A DNA stretch of 64,000 bases from Aureibacter tunicatorum (GTDB taxonomy: Bacteria > Bacteroidota > Bacteroidia > Cytophagales > Cyclobacteriaceae): NCBI RefSeq assembly GCF_036492635.1, contig NZ_AP025306.1, forward strand, positions 551,058 to 615,057, written 5' to 3'. Every line of letters begins with the position of its first letter. The first letter of the stretch is position 1. A program made the position numbers and the translations under genes. The notes beneath the pieces were generated by a model. That model did no database searches and was not told the origin of the DNA. It was given only the letters and a program-made list of their open reading frames with translations. Below, piece by piece: positions 55,213 through 63,768 of the stretch.

Positions 55213-57627
55213 ATGTTTCAATCTGCTTCAAAATTTTTTTCTTCATCGCGAGACAGATCGCTAAGCAGATCGGAAAGTATCGCTAAGGCTCCGCCAAAAT
55301 TCGAGACTCCTGTGCAAGCTATGTTCGGAAGTTATGAGAATTTTAAAATGCTTTCGGATAAAGATGATAAGAATAGCGACATTTCCAGAGAAATATTCAT
55401 GTTGATACAAAGCTTTTTGGAAATGAAAGATCAATTCAGCGATGTCAACAGAATCAGCTCTTTTGGCGCGGAAAAGATGATGAGCGAGATCATGAAAGAG
55501 CAAATGATTTGCTTGCATCGATTGAAGGAAGCGGTTAAGGAATGGAGTAGAAGGAATCCTATACCTCAAAAGCAACTAAATACTCATCCGAATGTAAAAG
55601 TGTATGCGAAATTAATGGATGATATTTTTGAAGCGCAAAGAGATATTATTCATCGCATGAATTTTTATTTGTTTCCATTGCCAATGCCTTCGGATTTTGG
55701 CGTGGAGCTTTATCCAAAAACGATGGACGATAGACAAGCACGTCAAAGCGCGTATGAATCGAGTCATTTAGCTCCAATTTTAAAACGATTGACAGGGGAG
55801 TTTAAAACACAATTTAAAATAGTTTTCAGAGGCTTGTCGTGTGAAAGGCTTCAAGCGGAAAAGGATTTTAATACTTTATGCTTACTGCTTACGCATACAG
55901 TGACAGGTTGTAATTTGTTATTGCAATTGCATGATTTTTTGGTTAAAAGCCCTCATGAGTTGATAGTGATTTCTAGACCCGATTTAGCGACTCATGGGAC
56001 TATATTTATTCCCGCTCCGACAGGTGAATTGACACTTAATATGTTGGCAGTGCAACCTTCCGAACAATGGGCTGCTATAAGTCAGCTTAGAGAAGGATTG
56101 TTCGGATCACAATATGGATTAGGAATCAATCCTCCGGAGATTTCATTTGCTGAAAGCTTGGCTTATTTTGAGGCAGCGTACAAGGCGGAAAAATTAAAGA
56201 AAGCATCTCAAAGGGTTGCTGTAAATATACGATCCGAAATGGGTTTGCCTCGAAAAGTCGCAGAAGAAAATTTTATTCTGGGAAAAAAAGAAATGCGGCA
56301 AACGACTCCTGCGGATCAATCGAGTGAAAAGAAAACAAGAAAGCTTCATTTTCATCAACATAGAAGCCATTCATTGCAGTTTCCTACAGACGCTTTGACG
56401 AGAAAAGGAGTTCAGGGATTCTGGCAGATGTTTTTTGAGCAACCTAATTACGATTTCGGAAAAGTAGAGCGTTTGGGCGTCGCAGGATTGGGAAAAAACA
56501 GCAAAGTATTTTTTATAGAGAGTAGTGATTATGGTGGAAATCCTGTTGAATACGCGCTTAAGTTTTTTTCCGCTCAAGGCAATAGGCCTGAACAATTGGA
56601 AAAGGAAGCGATAGCGAATAATTTTATTCGAATGGTGGGAAAAAGGGTTGCTGCTCCTGAGTGCAGACCTGTAGATACAGATGATAAAGGCTTGAATCGT
56701 TTTGTTGCTCAAGTGAGCAAAAGAGGATATCCCGCTTTTATTAAGACTCGACTGGCCAGTGCTTGGCAAGAAAATCAATTTAATGATTCGCAAGTCGCGG
56801 GATTGCTTATGCGGAGGGTTTTTGGTTCCTCAATGATGATGAATACATGTCTTGACGGCGGAAGCGACCGATCTGGAGAAAAGAGGAGGAGGTATGAGCT
56901 CAATGAGCAGCTTTTTACTGACAATCCGGAAATCTATCTTGCCATTGGAGAGTTGTCGGCCTATAATTTAGTCATGGGAAATGCTGATTCGGCAATAACA
57001 GGCGTGAACTCCGGCAACATGCTATACGATGTGCAAAGAAAGATGCTTAATGTATTTGACCAAACTATCTCGCTTTTTGACATGGCAGTTATGGGAATGA
57101 TTTTCACTTCTGGTTTGGATTGGTCAACAGGAGATGAATTAAGAGAAATGATCGCTGATCCTGATAAACATTCCGAACGTTTTAGAAAAACCACGGCTAA
57201 TATCAGAGCTTTTGTGCCTTCTTTTCTAACCAATGAATTGAATTTTTTCCTAAAAGATCAATGGGATAAGTCTGTGTTTTTAGCGAGAATGGCACATGTT
57301 ACCAGAGAGAATTTTCCTGCTTTTAATGTACATCCGATGCTTGTGTGCACCGGTTTTGTTGAAGGTTGTTTGAGGCTCTTCGAGCATTCGGATTTGCGTC
57401 AGATTATGAAGCAAATTCGTTGCCTGTCTTTTCCTCATGAATTCGAGGCTTTCTTGGTGAGTTGGCAAAAGGTTGAGGAGACGATTGACAACGTTGGATA
57501 TGAGAAACTAAGAAAGAAAGTCGCCGAAAATCAATCGAAAACATTGGAAGCTGGCTTCGATTTTGCCCATAGAAGCCAACTTAAGATGTCTTCATTGAGA
57601 AAGCCTTTGCATGTCACAAGTTTATAA
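55213..57627 (+). CDS. Putative effector: VQ leader, degenerate M91-like domain, kinase-like C-terminal domain
   Basis: 804 residues from the ATG at 55213 (a TTG three codons upstream is less likely). A Ser/Arg-rich leader ends at TPVQAMF (33-39). An M91-like section lies around 230-348: TGCNLLLQL (231-239) and VNIRSEMGLPRK (337-348), with the zinc motif position reading ESLAY (314-318). From about 420 a kinase-like fold follows: GLGKNSK (425-431) as glycine loop, YALKFF with K450, E463/E465 in the next helix, then GNAD (589-592), GNML with N602 and VFDQ with D616, which resembles HipA/PI4K/actin-fragmin-kinase catalytic loops. The kinase site looks complete. No signal peptide. Confidence 0.62.
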   Translation: MFQSASKFFSSSRDRSLSRSESIAKAPPKFETPVQAMFGSYENFKMLSDKDDKNSDISREIFMLIQSFLEMKDQFSDVNRISSFGAEKMMSEIMKEQMICLHRLKEAVKEWSRRNPIPQKQLNTHPNVKVYAKLMDDIFEAQRDIIHRMNFYLFPLPMPSDFGVELYPKTMDDRQARQSAYESSHLAPILKRLTGEFKTQFKIVFRGLSCERLQAEKDFNTLCLLLTHTVTGCNLLLQLHDFLVKSPHELIVISRPDLATHGTIFIPAPTGELTLNMLAVQPSEQWAAISQLREGLFGSQYGLGINPPEISFAESLAYFEAAYKAEKLKKASQRVAVNIRSEMGLPRKVAEENFILGKKEMRQTTPADQSSEKKTRKLHFHQHRSHSLQFPTDALTRKGVQGFWQMFFEQPNYDFGKVERLGVAGLGKNSKVFFIESSDYGGNPVEYALKFFSAQGNRPEQLEKEAIANNFIRMVGKRVAAPECRPVDTDDKGLNRFVAQVSKRGYPAFIKTRLASAWQENQFNDSQVAGLLMRRVFGSSMMMNTCLDGGSDRSGEKRRRYELNEQLFTDNPEIYLAIGELSAYNLVMGNADSAITGVNSGNMLYDVQRKMLNVFDQTISLFDMAVMGMIFTSGLDWSTGDELREMIADPDKHSERFRKTTANIRAFVPSFLTNELNFFLKDQWDKSVFLARMAHVTRENFPAFNVHPMLVCTGFVEGCLRLFEHSDLRQIMKQIRCLSFPHEFEAFLVSWQKVEETIDNVGYEKLRKKVAENQSKTLEAGFDFAHRSQLKMSSLRKPLHVTSL

Positions 57628-57628
57628 T

Positions 57629-59836
57629 TTAAACTCTGTCTTGCCTTAGCGAGATTATTTTTGTGTTTCCAAATTGATTTCTAGCTTCAAAGCAATACCA
57701 CCTTTCGTCGCATTTGAATAATTCGTTGGCATGTCTGGGTGAGAGCCCCATTTCCTTGCGGATAGGATTTTCTATTTCTTTTGTGGCTTTATGGCCTTCA
57801 TCAGGATCGTAGAGCATAGTTCCTTCTCTGGCTCTTCGTGCCATGTACAAGGCTCTGAGCATATGAAAAAAGGAAGGATACAGACCTAGGCTTCCTGATA
57901 AAATAGTTGGAACCCAGTCTCTTTCAGTGACAAAGTATCGTGTTTCTAGTAACTTCGAAGGAGGAAGGTAGAGGGTCATGGGATGAAGAGGTTTCATATC
58001 TTCAGGAGAAGTAACTTGCGGTATTGTGTAAGGCACTTTTACAAAGCCTTGTTGAATCGCATTGGAAGAAGCTGGGGTAGCTCCTTTGTCTGATGCAAGT
58101 GTCATCGCCCATTTGCAAGCTTGGCTTGAGGTTAATGTTTCCTCAAACATCTGGTTGCCTAGGGATTCTTGTCTTTTGCTCATTTCAACTTCGTCAGCTA
58201 CGCTAGGGTGATGAATTTTGCAACTATCATTTTCTTCAAAACATAGTCTGGCTTCATCGGTGAATAATTCCTCGCTAAAGGTAACGTACAAAGGCATGCT
58301 TGGCGCGTCCATAAGCAGTTTTTCCAGAAAAAGAGCGCTAGTTTCATACTGAAGCATTTCGGCGATTTGAGTTCTGGCATTCCAAAGGAATTTCGCGGGA
58401 TCATTATTTCTATTAGCTAAAGCTCTTGAGATCTGAATATCTTTGAATTCAAACAAGTATTCATTTAGATCGTAATTTCCTTGAAAAATACGAGGTTCCA
58501 ATTCTCTTCTTACATATAGTCCTGAATCTTCGGGAGGATAAAAACATGCTTCGCTTTTAGCGTCCGGAGGAGTTTGAAAGCGAACACTCTTTTTTCCATC
58601 AGGTTTTCTTCTGGAAAGCAAATATTCTTCATTCACACCGGACAACAAATCAAGTCTTTCTGTGCTTACCCGCCGATATTTTTCTATTTGATCATTAGTT
58701 TTGACGCTGGATTTGACAGGATTGCCTTCTTCATCAAGTTCAGCGATTTGAGGCTTTGCAGTTGATGGCGGTGAAAAAGGAATAAATGCTTCGGTTTCAT
58801 CTTCGTAAAGCGGAGCAATAAGGTCGTATTTGGCAGGTGGAAGTTTTCGAAGTTTTTCTTTTAAAACTCTCTTTTTAAAATCAGTTTTTTGCTTCGCGCT
58901 GTATTCGGCAGCTTCCACAGCTTCTTCTTTTGATTTCCTTTCTTGTGTTGGAAACAAATCGATAAAGGCTTGATGTTCATAAGGATGTATTCCTTCCGCT
59001 TGAAAGTCGGGAGTGACGAATTTTAAATTGGATTTGCCTAAAATGATGCGATCCCAAATATCTTGCACTCTATCATTTCCGAATCGTTTGCTATGGCAAA
59101 GTGGTGACCAGAGTTTATGCCCTGTCATTATTGTCAACTCTACCATTCTTTCTTCCTCCTCATGCACTTGCTCCAAGAGCTCGCACAGCACATAATAAGC
59201 TTTTTTGAATGTATATAATGGCAAGCCATCAGCGGATTGGCGATTGGTTCGTTTGATCTTCTGGCCATTGTACCATCTATAGATAGATTTCTTCAGCTCA
59301 AACAATACACTAAGCGCGTTATATGCCTTTAAACCTTGAGACAAAGATCTATTCGCATGTATTTGGTGGTATTTTCTTAAGTATATGAGTATGTCCTCCG
59401 GATAGAAATCCATTTTAACGCATATTTTAAGAAAATCGTCCGCTTTGATCAAGTGAAGAGGGCTAACTTTCCGCCAAAAACCATGACCGTACCTTTCATT
59501 GCATTCATAATGCGGATTGACTTTATCTTTGGTTTCCTCAGATCTGGGAACTTTGTATTTGCGTAAAATTTCTTTGTCGCTTAAGCTTAATTCAAGTTCT
59601 GAAGGCTTGTGGCATTCCGGTAGTTCGCTTTCTTTGGGAATATCTACTATGAATGGTTTTCTTTTAGTTGCGCTTTCGGAAGGGGCTTCAACATCATATT
59701 TGCTTTTTACTTCATCTTCTTCAGAACCAGAGAGGTGCAGGGCTTCCAAGGATACTTTGGCGACTCCTTTTTCACCTGCTCGATTTGAAGCTCCATCTTT
59801 AATATTTTCTTTGCTCTCTTTTCCTACTTTTAGCAT
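57629..59836 (-). CDS. Large putative effector with degenerate M91-like C-terminus
   Basis: 735 residues, no signal peptide; an acidic/basic polar N-terminus to about residue 100 without the Gln step of the others. Residues about 100-300 are helical and Cys/His-containing (NPHYECNERYGHGFW near 107-121). The C-terminal 240 residues look M91-like: TSALFLEKLL (499-508), LYPSFF (652-657), and EIENPIRKEMGLSPR (687-701), with RALYM (661-665) where HExxH should be. It converges on the kinase-like effector gene with one base between the stops, and there is no terminator. Confidence 0.6.
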   Translation of the reverse strand: MLKVGKESKENIKDGASNRAGEKGVAKVSLEALHLSGSEEDEVKSKYDVEAPSESATKRKPFIVDIPKESELPECHKPSELELSLSDKEILRKYKVPRSEETKDKVNPHYECNERYGHGFWRKVSPLHLIKADDFLKICVKMDFYPEDILIYLRKYHQIHANRSLSQGLKAYNALSVLFELKKSIYRWYNGQKIKRTNRQSADGLPLYTFKKAYYVLCELLEQVHEEEERMVELTIMTGHKLWSPLCHSKRFGNDRVQDIWDRIILGKSNLKFVTPDFQAEGIHPYEHQAFIDLFPTQERKSKEEAVEAAEYSAKQKTDFKKRVLKEKLRKLPPAKYDLIAPLYEDETEAFIPFSPPSTAKPQIAELDEEGNPVKSSVKTNDQIEKYRRVSTERLDLLSGVNEEYLLSRRKPDGKKSVRFQTPPDAKSEACFYPPEDSGLYVRRELEPRIFQGNYDLNEYLFEFKDIQISRALANRNNDPAKFLWNARTQIAEMLQYETSALFLEKLLMDAPSMPLYVTFSEELFTDEARLCFEENDSCKIHHPSVADEVEMSKRQESLGNQMFEETLTSSQACKWAMTLASDKGATPASSNAIQQGFVKVPYTIPQVTSPEDMKPLHPMTLYLPPSKLLETRYFVTERDWVPTILSGSLGLYPSFFHMLRALYMARRAREGTMLYDPDEGHKATKEIENPIRKEMGLSPRHANELFKCDERWYCFEARNQFGNTKIISLRQDRV

Positions 59837-59924
59837 GTTAAGCTTAGGTCACACTAAAGCATAACCTAGTAAGGAAGTCCTTGTTTGAGAAGATCATGAA
59901 AGAGGGTTACGATAAAATTTTTGC

Positions 59925-60125
59925 TTATTCATCTTCAAGAATCTGCTGAACTCTCCCGACTTCGCCGGTTGTTAACTGCACTTTGATGCCGTGAGGATGG
60001 AATGATGATTTTGTCAATAATCTTTTTACTTCTCCTTCGGTTAATTCGCCTGATCTCTGATCCTGCTTTTGGACAATAGCTACCCATTGGCCAGGTTTCA
60101 CGTCTTTTCTATTCTTGCCATTCAT
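59925..60125 (-). CDS. YwbE-family protein
   Basis: A 66-residue protein matching the YwbE (DUF2196) family from NGKNRKDVKPGQWVAIV through KQDQRSGELTEGEVKRLL to PHGIKVQLTTGEVGRVQ. The ATG at 60125 gives the family start; another in-frame ATG at 60170 adds 15 residues that the family lacks. Function unknown; small SH3-like beta protein. Confidence 0.85.
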   Translation of the reverse strand: MNGKNRKDVKPGQWVAIVQKQDQRSGELTEGEVKRLLTKSSFHPHGIKVQLTTGEVGRVQQILEDE

Positions 60126-60276
60126 GATTATTAATTTTGATATTTCAAGCGTTAAACTTCCATCTTTCATTTTATAAATACAACAAATGGGTCTGGAATT
60201 GTTGATTTGTGTCCGAGGAGATCTTTAATCCCTTGATGAAATCATTAATTAATGAAGATTATTCTTAAATTTGTTT

Positions 60277-60834
60277 ATGGAATTGCAGATGAACTATAAT
60301 ATTGAATTGATTAAGTCTCGTTATGATACGGGGAAAAAAATGAAGTTTCTTTTTTTCTGGGGACATCAGCCAAGTAGAGACGGCTCTGTTTCCAGTTCAT
60401 GCTTCAGCCAATGGTGGCAACAGATATTTGAAATCGATAATATTAAGTATCCAACGGCTGAGCATTGGATGATGGCTGAGAAAGCGAGATTATTTGGAGA
60501 TACTGAAGTATTGGAAAGAATACTAAAAGCTAAAAGTCCCGGGGAAGCGAAAAAATTAGGGAGGTTGGTCAAAGGATTTGATCAAACTATTTGGGAATCG
60601 AAAAGATATCAAATAGTAGTGCTCGGGAATTATCATAAATTCAAACAGCATCCTGAATTGATGAAATTTTTGCTAAATACTAAAGAAAGAGTTTTGGTGG
60701 AAGCGAGCCCTGTGGATGCTATTTGGGGAATAGGTTATGACAGTAATCATCAATTTGCCAATGTGCCGGTTAAATGGAGAGGCTTGAATCTTTTGGGATT
60801 TGCCTTGATGGAAGTTCGAGACATGCTCAAATAA
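60277..60834 (+). CDS. NADAR-domain protein (YbiA-like)
   Basis: About 185 residues of the NADAR fold: FFWGHQPS near 25, SQWWQ, YPTAEHWMMAEKARLFGD near 57-74, the LGRLVKGF segment, and WGIGYD near 150. NADAR proteins act on N-glycosidic bonds in riboflavin intermediates, and some reverse ADP-ribosylation of guanine. A TAAATTTG sequence at 60266-60273 resembles a -7 element and overlaps the first possible start (TTG 60271), so the ATG at 60277 or 60289 is more likely. Confidence 0.87.
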   Translation: MELQMNYNIELIKSRYDTGKKMKFLFFWGHQPSRDGSVSSSCFSQWWQQIFEIDNIKYPTAEHWMMAEKARLFGDTEVLERILKAKSPGEAKKLGRLVKGFDQTIWESKRYQIVVLGNYHKFKQHPELMKFLLNTKERVLVEASPVDAIWGIGYDSNHQFANVPVKWRGLNLLGFALMEVRDMLK

Positions 60835-60953
60835 GATTGAATTTAGTTTATTAGGCATTAGCTCGTAATGGATTTTTACAACGCGATTATTATAGACAAG
60901 AAATCAAAAAGCAAAGAACCGATATCATCCCTTTTCGAACGATAAACGATAGC

Positions 60954-61832
60954 TTGAAAGTTTATCAGTATATGCATGCCCCTTCGCCTGCGTTTGGGAT
61001 GGATATTTTCAAGCCTGACTTTCAGCATGAAGGTGTAGTGTTGTTGTCCAATAATGGCAATGGAAACAAAGGTATTCCTATTCGGTGCGATCATTTTATT
61101 ATAGTATTGTGTCTTGAGGGGGAAGCTTTTAGAAGAATAAATCATCATAGATTTCCGATCAAAAAGGGAAGCCTTCATATTATCAAACCCGGGGACATTC
61201 ATTCATTCAGCAACACTACTAGTGATTTTGATATAAGATTGTTGCTTTTTGAGCGAGACTATTTGCTCAAATCCGGTATGAAAGCAGAAGTTTTGGATGC
61301 TTTGCTTAGTTTTAGTGAAGATTGCGTTCCGAATATAGAGCTTGAAAATCAAGACAAGCTCATGTGGAAATCCATATTTGAAGATATTGACTTGGAGCTA
61401 AGCGGAAATGAAGTGTTTCAAGCAGAGATCGTGAACGGTATATTATTAAATGTGATTGCCAGAATCAAGAGGCATTTTCACTGCGTTGAAATACCTGAAA
61501 GTGGAAGCAGACAACAAGATATATTCTTAAGCTATAAAAAATTAGTGGGCGAGCATTTTATGGAGAAGAAAACAGTTCAGGAATATGCTGACTTGATGCA
61601 TATTTCTTCAAAACACTTGAGTGAAACTGTCAAGCTTTTATCGGGAAAATCAGCGCTTTTTTATATTCATGAGCGAATAATTCTTGAAGCTGAATATTTG
61701 ATTACTTATACCTCTGCAAGCATCAGCGAGATTGCATTTTATTTGAACTTTGACACGCCCTCCCATTTTGGTAGATTTTTTAAGAAACAAAAGCTTCAGA
61801 CTCCACTGAAGTTTCGAGTTTCAGTGAAATAA
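60954..61832 (+). CDS. AraC-family transcriptional regulator
   Basis: About 286-292 residues; start is uncertain (TTG 60954 or ATG 60972). An N-terminal cupin-like sensor (FIIVLCLEGEAFRRINHH; GSLHIIKPGDIHSFSN) is followed by an AraC double helix-turn-helix (VQEYADLMHISSKHLSETVK; ISEIAFYLNFDTPSHFGRFFKK). The isochorismatase-pirin-membrane gene set starts 118 bases downstream on the same strand and is the probable target. Confidence 0.87.
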   Translation: MKVYQYMHAPSPAFGMDIFKPDFQHEGVVLLSNNGNGNKGIPIRCDHFIIVLCLEGEAFRRINHHRFPIKKGSLHIIKPGDIHSFSNTTSDFDIRLLLFERDYLLKSGMKAEVLDALLSFSEDCVPNIELENQDKLMWKSIFEDIDLELSGNEVFQAEIVNGILLNVIARIKRHFHCVEIPESGSRQQDIFLSYKKLVGEHFMEKKTVQEYADLMHISSKHLSETVKLLSGKSALFYIHERIILEAEYLITYTSASISEIAFYLNFDTPSHFGRFFKKQKLQTPLKFRVSVK

Positions 61833-61950
61833 AAGGCTCTATTTCTTTTTTCCGTAAAATTGGTTGTTTTGTCCGAAATATTGGTTTCGACAAGCATCAG
61901 TCTGTTTCCGTTATTTGTACTATACAATAACCACAAAAACAATTACAATT

Positions 61951-62583
61951 ATGGAAAAGAGATTTGCTGAATTTTTAAGCGCAGAAAATAGTGTTTTGGC
62001 TTTGATTGATCATCAGACAGGATTATTGTCGAGTGTGCGAGATATTGAGCCTGATTTATTAAAAACAAATCTGATTGCTTTGGCAAAAATGGCTAAAGAG
62101 GCGGGAATACCTGTCGTGATTACTTCAAGCATGCCTGAAGGGCCGAATGGACCATTCATACAAGAGATTTTGGATATTTTACCAGAAGCGAAGTATATCA
62201 AAAGACCAGGGGAAATAAATGCTTGGGATAATGAAGAATTTCGAAATGCGATAGTGGAGACAGGACGAAAGAAGATAATCATGGCGGGAATCGTTACAGA
62301 TGTTTGCCTGATGTTTCCGGCGCTTTCAGCTTTGGCTGATGGATTTGATCCTTACGCAATTATCGATGCATCCGGAACTTGGAATAAGCTGGTGCAAGAA
62401 GTTACGGTTCAAAGATTGGCGCAAGCAGGAGTAAAAGTGTCGACATGGGCGTCCGCTTTAGCGGAAATCATGCATGATTGGAGATCGGAAAAAGCATATC
62501 CATTGGCTGGAGTTCTTAGCGAGCACACTTCCTATGGCTTGGTTTACGAAAGTTTTTTAGCTACGCAAAATCAAAACGCATAA
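61951..62583 (+). CDS. Isochorismatase-family hydrolase (YcaC-like)
   Basis: About 210 residues from the ATG at 61951; the 29 codons upstream in frame look non-coding. Catalytic triad pattern of the family: Asp in LALIDHQTG near 16-24, Lys in the IKRPGEINAWDN loop, and Cys in MAGIVTDVCLMFPAL near 110-124. YcaC-like members hydrolyse unknown amides. Pirin starts three bases after the stop, so these form an operon. Confidence 0.9.
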   Translation: MEKRFAEFLSAENSVLALIDHQTGLLSSVRDIEPDLLKTNLIALAKMAKEAGIPVVITSSMPEGPNGPFIQEILDILPEAKYIKRPGEINAWDNEEFRNAIVETGRKKIIMAGIVTDVCLMFPALSALADGFDPYAIIDASGTWNKLVQEVTVQRLAQAGVKVSTWASALAEIMHDWRSEKAYPLAGVLSEHTSYGLVYESFLATQNQNA

Positions 62584-62586
62584 CGT

Positions 62587-63309
62587 ATGGGAATAATCAC
62601 TAAAAATAGAAAAGCGCAACATAGTGTCGCGCTTTTCAATGGCAAATTGAAAGAAAACAAACCTTTGTCGGGCAGTCCTTTGTATTCCAACCTGATTTAT
62701 TGGGCAAATGTGGAAGCGAATGAAGAAGGCGCTTTTCCGATGCATCCTCATGAAGGCATCGAGATTTTGACTTTTGTCTTTGAAGGGGGCTTGGAGCATT
62801 ATGATTCCGCTTCGGGGAAATGGACAGCATTGCCGGCTAATGGAGTTCAACATATTAAAGCGGGAAGCGGTGTGTTTCATTCCGAGAAATATTGGAAAGG
62901 CTCCAGGGCATTTCAAATATGGTTTGATCCTGATTTTTCAAAGTCATTGAATCAAAAAGCTTCTTATACAGATTTCCAGTCAACAGACTTTCAATGGTTA
63001 ATTGAAAGGGATGTCGAAGTTATGAATTATGTAGGCAGTAATGCGCCCATTCAGGTTGATGCATCTGGAGTCTCGGCTAGCAGATATATTATGAAAAAGG
63101 GCAAACATAATTTGAGATTGGATGAAAATTCTTATCATTCTATTTACGTAATGAATGGTATGGCAAGAGTAGATGACGATGTTTTTGAAAAAGACACTTT
63201 TGCTATTGTCAATGATGTGGATCTACTGTCGTTTGAAGTAATGGATAAATTGGAAATATTTGTTTTAAGCACTCCTGCTTCTTTGGATTATGAACTTGCG
63301 TATGAATGA
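62587..63309 (+). CDS. Pirin-family protein
   Basis: A 240-residue double cupin. The metal-binding motif is in PMHPHEGIEILTFVFEG near 56-72, with IKAGSGVFHSE near 93-103. Pirins may act as quercetinase-like dioxygenases or redox sensors. Translationally coupled to the next gene, whose ATG overlaps its stop. Confidence 0.9.
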   Translation: MGIITKNRKAQHSVALFNGKLKENKPLSGSPLYSNLIYWANVEANEEGAFPMHPHEGIEILTFVFEGGLEHYDSASGKWTALPANGVQHIKAGSGVFHSEKYWKGSRAFQIWFDPDFSKSLNQKASYTDFQSTDFQWLIERDVEVMNYVGSNAPIQVDASGVSASRYIMKKGKHNLRLDENSYHSIYVMNGMARVDDDVFEKDTFAIVNDVDLLSFEVMDKLEIFVLSTPASLDYELAYE

Positions 63310-63607
63310 TAAATTGATGCGAAAAGTTAGCGATGATCATTTGAGGCATGAGAATCAAGCAGGATCAGAAGACTACAAGGGTTTTGATACTAGACAAATT
63401 AAGATTTGGAAACAAGTTCTCGTTACTATAATTACGGTGTACCCATTGATACTATTAACGGATATTGCTTTGAGCTTTTTATTACCAATGGAGAAATTAT
63501 GGCCAGAAGTGGCATTGCTTTGCACCGTTTCAATTGTAGCGACAGTATTGGTTATATTTGTGATGCCTTGTGTAAATTCAGTTTTTGGGAGATGGATGAT
63601 GAAGTAG
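63302..63607 (+). CDS. Small two-helix membrane protein
   Basis: A 101-residue protein whose ATG overlaps the pirin stop by eight bases. The polar first third is followed by WKQVLVTIITVYPLILL and a second hydrophobic stretch ending VIFVMPCVNSVFGRWMM. This arrangement resembles the membrane tail that follows an antibiotic-biosynthesis monooxygenase domain in other bacteria; the monooxygenase part itself is absent here. Confidence 0.7.
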   Translation: MNDKLMRKVSDDHLRHENQAGSEDYKGFDTRQIKIWKQVLVTIITVYPLILLTDIALSFLLPMEKLWPEVALLCTVSIVATVLVIFVMPCVNSVFGRWMMK

Positions 63608-63768
63608 AAATTATATATGTCGAATTATTTATTAATTATTTCATGAATAAACATCTAGTCGTTTGATTTATTTTGCATTTTATTGTTTTATAATTTGTTT
63701 TAAGTTATTTATATTGTTTGATTTGCTTACATTATTTAAAAATAAACTGATTATAAAATAACTAAGAC

